A stretch of DNA of 22,619 nucleotides from a virus: positions 1 through 22,619 of IMG/VR virus record IMGVR_UViG_3300034375_010308. One strand, written 5' to 3'. The notes beneath the pieces were generated by a model. It did no database searches. It was not told the DNA's origin and worked only from the letters and a program-made list of their open reading frames with translations. Made by a program: the position numbers and the translations under genes. Shown in pieces: positions 6,195 to 12,467 of this stretch (the first letter of the stretch is position 1; every line of letters starts with the position of its first letter).

Positions 6195-7561
6195 TTCATT
6201 TTCCGCAATAAATTTTTAAGCCTTTCACTATGATCTACTGGATCTAATTTTGGTGCTTCTTCTACACTTGTTTCAGTTTTACGTTTAATGCTTTCATATA
6301 TGCTTTCCGGCTTTTCTTCTGCTTCATCTTCATCAAGATCACTAATTTTTAAACTGTTTACATCAAATTTTAAATCTAATTTACTGCCAACTCCACTACT
6401 GCTTCTAGTTTTCATAAATTGTATTTGCATTCTTCCACGTTCACGCATTAACTTGCTGCTAAAAATACCTACAACATTGTCTGCTGTTTGTATTTTACTT
6501 AAACCTCCAGCAATATGACTGTGATCAAATTCTACTTCGTCTACTGCACCTCTGTTTAGCTGGCTAGCAGTTGCCATAACTATTTCTAACTCAGTTGCTA
6601 AATTACGTAATTCTTCACTTACAAATTTATCTTTAATAAACAAATCACTGGGAGGAACTTTCCTTTGTGCAGGCATCATCAAATCTAAGTAATCTACCAA
6701 GATAGCTTGTGTCTTTTTTCCTGATTTAGTTTCTAGTTCTTTTAAATAACTGCGAATATCATTTATAGTTACGCCGTTTGGCATTTGTATGATTTGCAAG
6801 TTTCCACTTTTTTTCCCTTTCATTTTAACATTTAATTCAACATCGTCCATGTTTTTAAAAATGTCTTTTGTACCGTAACCAGTAAGCATGCTATCCATTC
6901 TCATGCTGCACAATCCTTCACTAAGTTCTAAGCTTACATAAACAACATTAATACCTGCTAATGCCCAATTAAGAGCTAAATTTTGTAAGAATAAACTTTT
7001 ACCTGCGCCACTCCCTCCAGCAAATATATTAAGCTCTCCCCTATTAAATCCTCCATATAATACCCGATCAAAACTTTGCCACCCAGTACTAGTTGTTCCA
7101 TTATTGTCTTTTATTTTTTCCAGTCTAGATCTAGGATCTTCAAAATATTGTGTTCCCATATTCTTGGGAAGTCCTAACTGGACTGCTTCTTTGATAATTC
7201 TTTCTACTTCTCCATATTTGTCCTCTTGTAACAAATCTGTAGATTCCAAAATTGCCAAAGCAAGTGCTTTATGTCTGCAAAATTTTTCGTATTCTTCAAT
7301 AAACCATTTTTTGTGTTGTTCTTTTGCATCCAGTATATCATGCCAATCAAAATCATAGATACCTATTAGTTGCTCTCTTGTTGGTAAAACTTGATAAACA
7401 CTGACATGTTCATCTAGAAACTCTACAATTTCTTGTAAATGATTATCAAAAAAATCTTTGCGTGTTATACTTTGACATCTTGTAAAAAGCTCAGTGTCAC
7501 TTGCTAAAAATTTTACAAAAAGTTCTTGTAATTGTTTATTGTACTCTAATTCTTGAGCCAT
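6191..7561 (-). CDS. 41: Replicative DNA helicase, gp41-like (DnaB family)
   Basis: A 456-residue DnaB/gp41-type helicase that would unwind the fork ahead of the phage polymerase and, with the adjacent primase, form the primosome. Residues 1-150 are a helical N-terminal domain. The RecA-like motor follows, with Walker A GGSGAGKS (182-189), the acidic motif VYVSLELS (about 208-215) and Walker B ILVDYLDL with D290. Further motifs include ATASQLNRG and a late arginine-rich stretch (LMRERGRMQIQFMKTRS). The length is close to T4 gp41 (475). The C-terminal ~60 residues are acidic and probably disordered, a possible loader or primase contact. The start overlaps the primase gene by 16 nt, so the pair is co-translated. 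The end meets the plus-strand gene tail to tail with no room for a terminator. Confidence 0.95.
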   Translation of the reverse strand: MAQELEYNKQLQELFVKFLASDTELFTRCQSITRKDFFDNHLQEIVEFLDEHVSVYQVLPTREQLIGIYDFDWHDILDAKEQHKKWFIEEYEKFCRHKALALAILESTDLLQEDKYGEVERIIKEAVQLGLPKNMGTQYFEDPRSRLEKIKDNNGTTSTGWQSFDRVLYGGFNRGELNIFAGGSGAGKSLFLQNLALNWALAGINVVYVSLELSEGLCSMRMDSMLTGYGTKDIFKNMDDVELNVKMKGKKSGNLQIIQMPNGVTINDIRSYLKELETKSGKKTQAILVDYLDLMMPAQRKVPPSDLFIKDKFVSEELRNLATELEIVMATASQLNRGAVDEVEFDHSHIAGGLSKIQTADNVVGIFSSKLMRERGRMQIQFMKTRSSSGVGSKLDLKFDVNSLKISDLDEDEAEEKPESIYESIKRKTETSVEEAPKLDPVDHSERLKNLLRKMN

Positions 7562-8544
7562 AATTTTGCTTGTACTTCTGTTTTTATAGGATTTGATACA
7601 ATATTTGATAATATACTATTTACAGTAAAAAGTCGACCATACTCTATAACTGCACTATTTGCATCTTTTATTTTATCATTCCATTTAGGAAAGCTAACTG
7701 TATAGCCGTATTTTATAGCTGATTTTATAAAGCTCATACTTGAAATATCTCTATCAGGAACAACTACAATTTGTTTGCGTAATTTATTTAAAATTTCAGC
7801 CTGAGTATCATTAATTGTATTTCCTATTGCTGCTACTCCTTTGCAGCAAATTGCATCGAAAGGACCTTCAAAAACCAAAACATATTTATATTCAGGCAAT
7901 ATTGTATCTAACCCATATATAAAATGCTTTGGCATATTATTAATATACTTAGGTTGTCGCTTATTATTTTTTATAAGCTCTGGAATAGATCTAGCAGTAT
8001 AACCAACTAATTTATTTTTATATTTAAATGGTAAAATAATTCTATTTTTAAAGTGTTGGTAGGTACTATAATGCCAATCAGCTAAATCTAGCAACTCTCT
8101 TTCTGCCAAATATTCTACTGCTGCAACATATTCTGTTGATACTTCAGCATCTACAATACTTTTTGTATTTGGAGGAAATTCTTTAGCTTCCCAAACAGGT
8201 AAAGTATTTGTCTTTTTAGTTTCTGTTTTAATTAATGGTTTGTCGTCCATTAATTGGAGATTTACTAATTGTATTTCATTTTTAGGAGTACCAAAGGTAA
8301 GTAATAATTCTCGTAGACTTTTGGTTATGTTTTTTCCTGGACTCCATCCAGTTTTGTATCCGCAGTTAAAACAATTATAAGTTATACTATTATCCTCATT
8401 AAAACGCAATCCTCCCCTACGTTTACTATCTGGACGCCTTTCGCCTCTAGTAGTACACATAGGACAATTAAAGCTAATCCATCCACTGGGATTACTTCGA
8501 GAACCTAGAGGTAGATATCTTGAGACTAAATCATGTACTATCAT
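7546..8544 (-). CDS. 61: DNA primase, gp61-like
   Basis: A 332-residue primase of the T4 gp61/DnaG type that makes RNA primers for lagging-strand synthesis with the gp41 helicase encoded next to it. The N-terminal zinc-binding domain has C27-x2-C30 (NCPMC) and C58-x2-C61 (NCFNCG). The TOPRIM core has E226 (YVLVFEGPFDAIC) and the D-x-D at 264-266 (VVVPDRD), which bind the metals used in catalysis. The length matches T4 gp61 (342). A near-consensus sigma-70 promoter (TTGACA, 17 nt, TAGAAT) lies directly before the ATG, and the expected transcription start is only about 3-6 nt upstream. With no ribosome-binding site in that space, the message looks leaderless. The pair therefore appears to be transcribed independently of the late-type gene upstream. 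Confidence 0.93.
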   Translation of the reverse strand: MIVHDLVSRYLPLGSRSNPSGWISFNCPMCTTRGERRPDSKRRGGLRFNEDNSITYNCFNCGYKTGWSPGKNITKSLRELLLTFGTPKNEIQLVNLQLMDDKPLIKTETKKTNTLPVWEAKEFPPNTKSIVDAEVSTEYVAAVEYLAERELLDLADWHYSTYQHFKNRIILPFKYKNKLVGYTARSIPELIKNNKRQPKYINNMPKHFIYGLDTILPEYKYVLVFEGPFDAICCKGVAAIGNTINDTQAEILNKLRKQIVVVPDRDISSMSFIKSAIKYGYTVSFPKWNDKIKDANSAVIEYGRLFTVNSILSNIVSNPIKTEVQAKLWLKN

Positions 8545-8553
8545 AATAGTATT

Positions 8554-8582
8554 ATTCTAGCCTCTAAATAGTATTTTGTCAA
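8554..8582 (-). promoter_or_regulatory. Sigma-70 promoter of primase-helicase operon
   Basis: Minus strand -35 TTGACA (consensus), 17 nt, -10 TAGAAT. The -35 lies in the last codons of the virion gene at 8557-9351, and the first three bases of the -10 are its TAG stop codon. The expected start is 3-6 nt before the primase ATG at 8544. Confidence 0.8.
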
Positions 8583-9351
8583 CAGTTCCAGATGTGGTTT
8601 CTAACCTAAATCTTACAAAATTTGCAAAACAAACCAAGTTATGAGGATCGATACCACTAAAATTCTGATATTCATAGTGAGGATGACTCCAATAAAGAGG
8701 TACGGAAAACCAATTTGTTTGACTATTAGGATGTAATTCTAATGTACCATCTAAATATAAATTACCAGTAAAACCAGTTGCATAGACAGCTATTGTTGCT
8801 AAACCTCCCCTGTTAAGTAATTGAGTTGCTTGTGCCTCAACAGGTTCACTAATTGTAATATTTGGATCTGTAGTGGGATAAAATAAATTTATTTCTTGTG
8901 CTGTATAAGTTATACTACCACCTTGTAAAATTTCAACTGTCAAATTTGTATCATAAGTTCTATTGTTATATAAGACAGTATTATTTTGCTGTGATCCCAT
9001 GCTTATATATAAGTTATATAATCCAGGTTCAAAATCCTGAATATCGTTTGGAGTAAATACAAGTGTTGCTATTCCTTTTGCTAAATCAGTATTTAGTAAA
9101 GGTTTTTCTATTAGTAGTACTGTTTGATCAACATTATATAATCTTGCTACTAAATTTAAACCAGCAACATTTTTAATTTTTTTATTTTCGTCTCTAACAT
9201 GAAAAGTAACATTACTAGTATAACCCTTGTTTATAGGGATAGTTTTTGCTCTAGGAAAAAGTATTTCACTCACTGGGCTTCCACTTGTACTAGAGCTTAT
9301 GACAATTTCTTGTATGATCGGAATATCATAAATATCTTGAGTGAAATTCAT
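8557..9351 (-). CDS. Probable virion protein, beta-rich (264 aa)
   Basis: A 264-residue protein dominated by beta strands. The first half resembles the N-terminal domain of baseplate or fibre-associated proteins: INKGYTSNVTFHVRDENKK, NLVARLYNVDQTVLLIEKPL, then DFEPGLYNLYISMGSQQNN. The second half (from about residue 175) has GGLATIAVYATGFTGNLYLDG and ends in FVRFRLETTSGTVDKILFRG, with Trp, Tyr and His-rich loops. There is no signal peptide or enzyme motif. A late-type box GATAAATA lies 19 nt before the ATG with AAGAGAG between, as expected for a structural gene. It sits next to the replication genes, yet its last codons carry the primase promoter, so the two are regulated apart. The assignment to tail, baseplate or fibre is inference from composition. 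Confidence 0.78.
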   Translation of the reverse strand: MNFTQDIYDIPIIQEIVISSSTSGSPVSEILFPRAKTIPINKGYTSNVTFHVRDENKKIKNVAGLNLVARLYNVDQTVLLIEKPLLNTDLAKGIATLVFTPNDIQDFEPGLYNLYISMGSQQNNTVLYNNRTYDTNLTVEILQGGSITYTAQEINLFYPTTDPNITISEPVEAQATQLLNRGGLATIAVYATGFTGNLYLDGTLELHPNSQTNWFSVPLYWSHPHYEYQNFSGIDPHNLVCFANFVRFRLETTSGTVDKILFRG

Positions 9352-9370
9352 AAAGCTCTCTTTTTTAAAA

Positions 9371-9378
9371 TATTTATC
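9371..9378 (-). promoter_or_regulatory. Late-type promoter box GATAAATA
   Basis: Minus-strand GATAAATA with 19 nt to the ATG at 9351 and AAGAGAG between, in the 35-nt divergent gap with the plus-strand gene at 9387. Confidence 0.6.
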
Positions 9379-9386
9379 AAATTAAT

Positions 9387-9740
9387 ATGAAGTTCGAAGA
9401 GTATCCATTTTTAAGTGTAATAAAAGTAAATAAGAACGAATATGTTGGTATTATACAACATACAGATCAAAATTTTGTAAGTTTTTATGATTATAATGTT
9501 TTAACAGTAAATCTAGATAAAAAAGAATTTATAAAATGCGGAGAAGAATGGTGGTGGGAAAGTAATAGAATTATGCCTATTAACTTATTTTTAGGAAAAA
9601 GATTTAGTATATTTTCTAAAACATTGCGAGTATTTCATAGTAAAGATTATGAGATATTACAAGGACCCAGTGTAAGTTTAAAAAATATATTTCAAAAACG
9701 TGTTAAAAGACGTCAAGTAAAATTAATAAGGAAAATGTAA
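9387..9740 (+). CDS. Conserved marine T4-like phage hypothetical (117 aa, plus strand)
   Basis: A 117-residue plus-strand gene diverging from the virion gene at 9351. The sequence starts MKFEEYPFLSVIKVNKNEYV, has a striking aromatic motif CGEEWWWESNRIMPINLFLG (residues about 52-71) and ends basic (QKRVKRRQVKLIRKM). I recall proteins with the same EEWWWESNR..PI core and basic end in cyanomyophages, without known function. The basic tail suggests contact with nucleic acid or membrane phospholipid, which is inference. There is no clear ribosome-binding site or recognisable promoter in the 35-nt divergent gap. The last 18 bases overlap the end of the PolIII-like gene on the opposite strand, so the two transcripts would be antisense to each other there. 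Confidence 0.8.
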   Translation: MKFEEYPFLSVIKVNKNEYVGIIQHTDQNFVSFYDYNVLTVNLDKKEFIKCGEEWWWESNRIMPINLFLGKRFSIFSKTLRVFHSKDYEILQGPSVSLKNIFQKRVKRRQVKLIRKM

Positions 9741-10307
9741 ATTTAATTGCATTACAATTGTTAGTGCATATCCTATAGCATGACTTTTTTTAAAAAAATA
9801 TTCTTCATTTTCTGGTTTCGTCCATACTTGTTCTAAAACCTCTGACCAAGATTTACCTAATAAATATCTTTTGCTAGGCCTAATAATAGCCAATACTGCT
9901 GCTAATTGTTCTACATTACTAGGCTTCATTTCATTTAAAATATTAAAATGATTGTGAATATGAAATAATTGTTTTACAATATCAGGATCTTGTAATTTAG
10001 TCCAATCAGGGTCTTTGTTAATTAAGTCATAAATACAATCATTAGATTCTAAATCTGATAACACATTCACATTTAAAAAATCTACTTTAAAGTACCCTAA
10101 ATCATATGCTTTTTTATGGTCTACACTACAGTATCCGCTTAGAGGATCTATAGGAACAGATTGAAAATATACGCCTGTTTTATGTTTAGAAAGATTATTT
10201 TCTTCTATTATACTTGCAGGAATGTTGTCTATTTTACTTAATAAAGTATTTCTATCAGCAAGATCTATATCAATGTCTGCATCTACGAAAACAAATTGTT
10301 CATCCAT
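9723..10307 (-). CDS. Miniature DNA polymerase III alpha-like protein (194 aa)
   Basis: A compact relative of the catalytic part of bacterial DnaE. Residues 9-19 (DADIDIDLADR) align without gaps to the DnaE palm motif DFDVDFCMEKR, placing D11 and D13 on catalytic D401 and D403 of E. coli. GYFKVDFLNV (71-80) matches GLVKFDFLGL, putting D76 on D555. Further DnaE marks are NVEQLAAVLAIIRP (131-144) and FFKKSHAIGYAL (171-182). The PHP nuclease, most of the fingers, the beta-binding region and the OB fold are absent; DnaE is about 1160 residues. I recall similar short proteins in other marine T4-like phages. Whether it polymerises, removes nucleotides or only binds is unknown. It is last of a four-gene block and overlaps the zinc-finger gene by 25 nt. 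Confidence 0.82.
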   Translation of the reverse strand: MDEQFVFVDADIDIDLADRNTLLSKIDNIPASIIEENNLSKHKTGVYFQSVPIDPLSGYCSVDHKKAYDLGYFKVDFLNVNVLSDLESNDCIYDLINKDPDWTKLQDPDIVKQLFHIHNHFNILNEMKPSNVEQLAAVLAIIRPSKRYLLGKSWSEVLEQVWTKPENEEYFFKKSHAIGYALTIVMQLNLHFPY

Positions 10308-10948
10308 AGTAAGTCTTGATTTTTAATTTTCCTTTGAAAAACATTTGCTATTGCTTCTAACCAACCCAGTACTAATTCTAATTGTTCCTGATTTAGTCTA
10401 CCTAACATTTCTTTTCCTACATCACTACCCAAGTAAATCCATGGACTAATCACTCCCATTTGTATTTTATGACAAATCCAGTTTGTGTTTGCTTTTGTAA
10501 AAATCTCTTGCCAGTAATTATTGGTATCTATAGCCCATTCTTCTGCAAGAATTACAAATCTCTCTACGGCTCTTTCTGGAGTTTCTGTTTGTAAAAAATT
10601 ATATATAAAATTTTGATAGGTAGTTTCCTTATTCCAATTATTTAAATTTACACTATTTTTAATCAACCAATCAATATACTCTTGAGAATTATATAACTTA
10701 TTTTCTTTAATCCAACGAACCATTTTTATTAAACTCGTATAAAGTTTATTATATATAAATTTATCAAAATGTATTTTTTTATTTCCTGCAGGATCAACAA
10801 TTTTTTTGTATATTGTAAAAGCTAAAATTACATCTGGGTTTTCTTTGTCTTGATATCTTGATCTATAAATACAACTATGTGTAAGTAAGGTCTGTTCTCT
10901 ACTAAAAGTTTTTTTACAAAAATTACATCGAAATTTTTTCTTAGTCAT
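10283..10948 (-). CDS. Zinc-finger protein conserved in marine T4-like phages (221 aa)
   Basis: The N-terminus carries a C2H2-like finger: C8-x2-C11 (RCNFCKKTFSREQTLLTH), then H24 and C26. The second ligand pair is unusually close (H-x-C), so this is a variant finger. The rest of the protein is helical with many aromatic residues: TPERAVERFVILAEEWAIDT and ICHKIQMGVISPWIYLG are the most distinctive stretches. I recall proteins of the same layout, with the finger followed by an ISPWI-type segment, in cyanomyophages, always uncharacterised. It overlaps the upstream gene by 8 nt and the PolIII-like gene by 25 nt, linking it to a probable replication cluster. A role in DNA recognition during replication or late transcription is plausible but only inferred. 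Confidence 0.85.
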   Translation of the reverse strand: MTKKKFRCNFCKKTFSREQTLLTHSCIYRSRYQDKENPDVILAFTIYKKIVDPAGNKKIHFDKFIYNKLYTSLIKMVRWIKENKLYNSQEYIDWLIKNSVNLNNWNKETTYQNFIYNFLQTETPERAVERFVILAEEWAIDTNNYWQEIFTKANTNWICHKIQMGVISPWIYLGSDVGKEMLGRLNQEQLELVLGWLEAIANVFQRKIKNQDLLWMNNLFS

Positions 10949-11408
10949 TTAAGATTTTACTAAGCTCTTTTAATTTTTTATCTGTACATCCTTGATGTTC
11001 AGCATATTCTAATATTTCATTTTTTTCTGATAACTGTACAAGAACTTCTAAATTGTTAATTTTTTCATTCCTAAAATTATTTTTAAACCACTCTAATAGC
11101 TGATCTTTTTTTACTCTTTTACCTGGACTGATCCAGGGATGATAAGAAACTTTTCCTGTGCCTACACATGTCAATAGTTTCCACTGTAATTCTGGATGTT
11201 TTGTTAAGCTATTAAAATTTACATTAACAATTTCATTTGTTAAATATAATCCTAACTCGTGTTCATTGTCTTTTACATTTGCACTAATAAAACGCATGGT
11301 TTTCCATGCACTAAATTCAGTTTTTTCAGCTTCTGATAATTCATTGTACCAATTAATATCTTTAGTATCAACGGCTCTAGTTAATTCTTTTATATGTATC
11401 ATAGCCAT
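10941..11408 (-). CDS. Possible clamp-loader small subunit, gp62-like (155 aa)
   Basis: A 155-residue protein I tentatively match to T4 gp62, the non-ATPase subunit of the gp44/62 sliding-clamp loader. The supporting segment is PELQWKLLTCVGTGKVSYHPW (residues about 73-93 of the chain). It follows the gp62 pattern in which an aromatic-Leu helix is followed by G/R/K-rich residues and a Tyr or Phe three residues before a Trp (T4 HFNYLMAAVPRGKRYGKW). The C-terminal helix ends LKELSKIL as in cyanophage gp62 proteins. Length is near T4's 187 and marine versions of about 120-150. The ATPase subunit gp44 and clamp gp45 are not in the window, which weakens the call. It overlaps both neighbours in the operon. 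If not gp62, it is an unknown soluble protein. Confidence 0.55.
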   Translation of the reverse strand: MAMIHIKELTRAVDTKDINWYNELSEAEKTEFSAWKTMRFISANVKDNEHELGLYLTNEIVNVNFNSLTKHPELQWKLLTCVGTGKVSYHPWISPGKRVKKDQLLEWFKNNFRNEKINNLEVLVQLSEKNEILEYAEHQGCTDKKLKELSKILND

Positions 11409-11899
11409 AATTGATCTATCTGTATTACATCATTTATTTTAGTCAAATCCTTTGCAAAAAACACACACAAACTATCAGGACTTAACTCTAAAGGGATTGC
11501 TAACATATGTCCAGTTTTTAATTTAGGCAAATACCATTTCTTTTCATTATATACTGTTTTTAAATTAATTGGTAAAAATTCAGGTTTTACATGATCTGGA
11601 TTAATTGAAAATGCACTAAAACCTCTGTCAGCTATTTGCATGATACTGATTATTTCACTTTGCCCTAAAAATTGATCAGCAATAATTACACTCCAATCCA
11701 GTGGAACTTCTAGATTATATTCTCCTATTTGCAACAAAGCGCATGGTGCATTAAAGCTTTCTAAAAAAACTAGTGGTGTGTAAATGTAATCTAATTCAGG
11801 TTGATTGGTAAAATCCAAAACCATAAAACGTATATCTTCTTCTATTTCATCAGAAATAAAATTAAGATCCATATTTTTATCTATTGTGTTTATAAGCAT
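11399..11899 (-). CDS. Conserved hypothetical, first gene of replication-type cluster (166 aa)
   Basis: A 166-residue protein with no membrane segment. After an acidic start (MDLNFISDEIEEDIRFMVLD) comes a mainly beta region: YIYTPLVFLESFNAPCALLQ, YNLEVPLDWSVIIADQFLG, FSAFSINPDHVKPEFLP. A likely conserved stretch, KKWYLPKLKTGHMLAIPLEL, precedes CVFFAKDL. I recall proteins with this Y-LPxLKTGHxLxxPL pattern in marine T4-like phages without assigned function. An alternative start at the internal Met at residue 10 is possible; I keep the first ATG because an AGGTT ribosome-binding site precedes it. A sigma-70-like promoter lies upstream (11920-11948), diverging from that of the plus-strand gene. 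It overlaps the gp62-like gene by 10 nt. Confidence 0.82.
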   Translation of the reverse strand: MLINTIDKNMDLNFISDEIEEDIRFMVLDFTNQPELDYIYTPLVFLESFNAPCALLQIGEYNLEVPLDWSVIIADQFLGQSEIISIMQIADRGFSAFSINPDHVKPEFLPINLKTVYNEKKWYLPKLKTGHMLAIPLELSPDSLCVFFAKDLTKINDVIQIDQLWL

Positions 11900-11919
11900 G
11901 ATAACCTCATTTAACTCTT

Positions 11920-11948
11920 ATATTAGCAAACATATTTACAAAAATCAA
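11920..11948 (-). promoter_or_regulatory. Sigma-70-like promoter of the 11899-9723 operon
   Basis: Minus strand TTGATT, 17 nt, TAATAT, giving a start near 11913 and a leader of about 14 nt that holds an AGGTT ribosome-binding site. Its -35 lies next to that of the divergent plus-strand promoter. Confidence 0.6.
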
Positions 11949-11964
11949 CTAAATACTTTATAAG
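11935..11964 (+). promoter_or_regulatory. Sigma-70-like promoter of the 12036 gene
   Basis: Plus strand TTTACA, 18 nt, TATAAG. The predicted start, about 11971, coincides with the first base of the G+C-rich hairpin leader. Confidence 0.65.
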
Positions 11965-11971
11965 TTTGTGC

Positions 11972-12005
11972 CGCACAGGGGCGGACTTATGCTGTCCCCA
12001 CAGCG
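11972..12005 (+). promoter_or_regulatory. G+C-rich hairpin at the 5' end of the 12036 leader
   Basis: CGC-ACA-GGGG pairs with CCCC-ACA-GCG around a 14-nt loop, giving a 3-bp and a 4-bp stem separated by a symmetric ACA/ACA internal loop. An alternative inner pairing GGAC/GTCC exists. It is a rare G+C-rich patch in this AT-rich sequence, at the very start of the predicted transcript, and fits an mRNA-stabilising or regulatory leader. It matches no riboswitch I can name. Confidence 0.6.
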
Positions 12006-12035
12006 TAGACCTAGAACGTCATTAAGGAGAAAAAA

Positions 12036-12467
12036 ATGGGAAGACCAATTAACAAAAAATATTTCGGACCTCCTACAGCAGCAGGTAATGAAATCAAAGT
12101 AAGATTTTATGATGGTAGCACAGCAAAACCTGGTTGGATTATTAAACAATTAGGAACCAAAAAATTTAGAGTAACTGATGGTGTTACTATTAAAGATTGT
12201 AAACTAGTAACAGAAGATGCAGCTCAAATTAATGCTGAAGGCGAAATGTCTATTACAGTAAAAAATGATGCTGGTAATGCAGTTCAGGTAGCTAAAATTA
12301 CTGCTCATTTAATTGTGGACGAAAATGGACAAACAATTCCTTGGGGATTTGCTGACTTTAATGCTGTTAGTGGACAAGTAGAAATGGAAGAAGCTGGAGA
12401 TGATACAACAATGACTTCAGCTACAAATGATGAAGACGATTTTGAATCTGCAGATCCTGCACCTTAA
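12036..12467 (+). CDS. Probable virion protein MGRPINKKYFG family (143 aa, plus strand)
   Basis: A 143-residue plus-strand gene with a strong AAGGAG ribosome-binding site. The N-terminus MGRPINKKYFGPPTAAGNEI is a pattern I remember from marine T4-like phage virion proteins. The middle is beta-rich (VRFYDGSTAKPGWIIKQLG, KFRVTDGVTIKDCKLVT, ISVTVK-type strands), and the last 25 residues are an acidic Thr/Ser-rich tail (EAGDDTTMTSATNDEDDFES). There is no enzyme motif. It is preceded by a sigma-70-like promoter and a G+C-rich hairpin leader, unusual for this AT-rich genome. Its stop overlaps the UvsW stop tail to tail within TTAA. Being the only G+C-rich-leader plus-strand gene among minus-strand operons, it is probably an independently controlled, well-expressed transcript. 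Confidence 0.82.
   Translation: MGRPINKKYFGPPTAAGNEIKVRFYDGSTAKPGWIIKQLGTKKFRVTDGVTIKDCKLVTEDAAQINAEGEMSITVKNDAGNAVQVAKITAHLIVDENGQTIPWGFADFNAVSGQVEMEEAGDDTTMTSATNDEDDFESADPAP

Noticed and set aside
11972-12005. Hairpin before the 12036 gene as an intrinsic terminator
   Set aside because: No T tract follows on either strand, and it lies directly downstream of a promoter and upstream of a strong ribosome-binding site.
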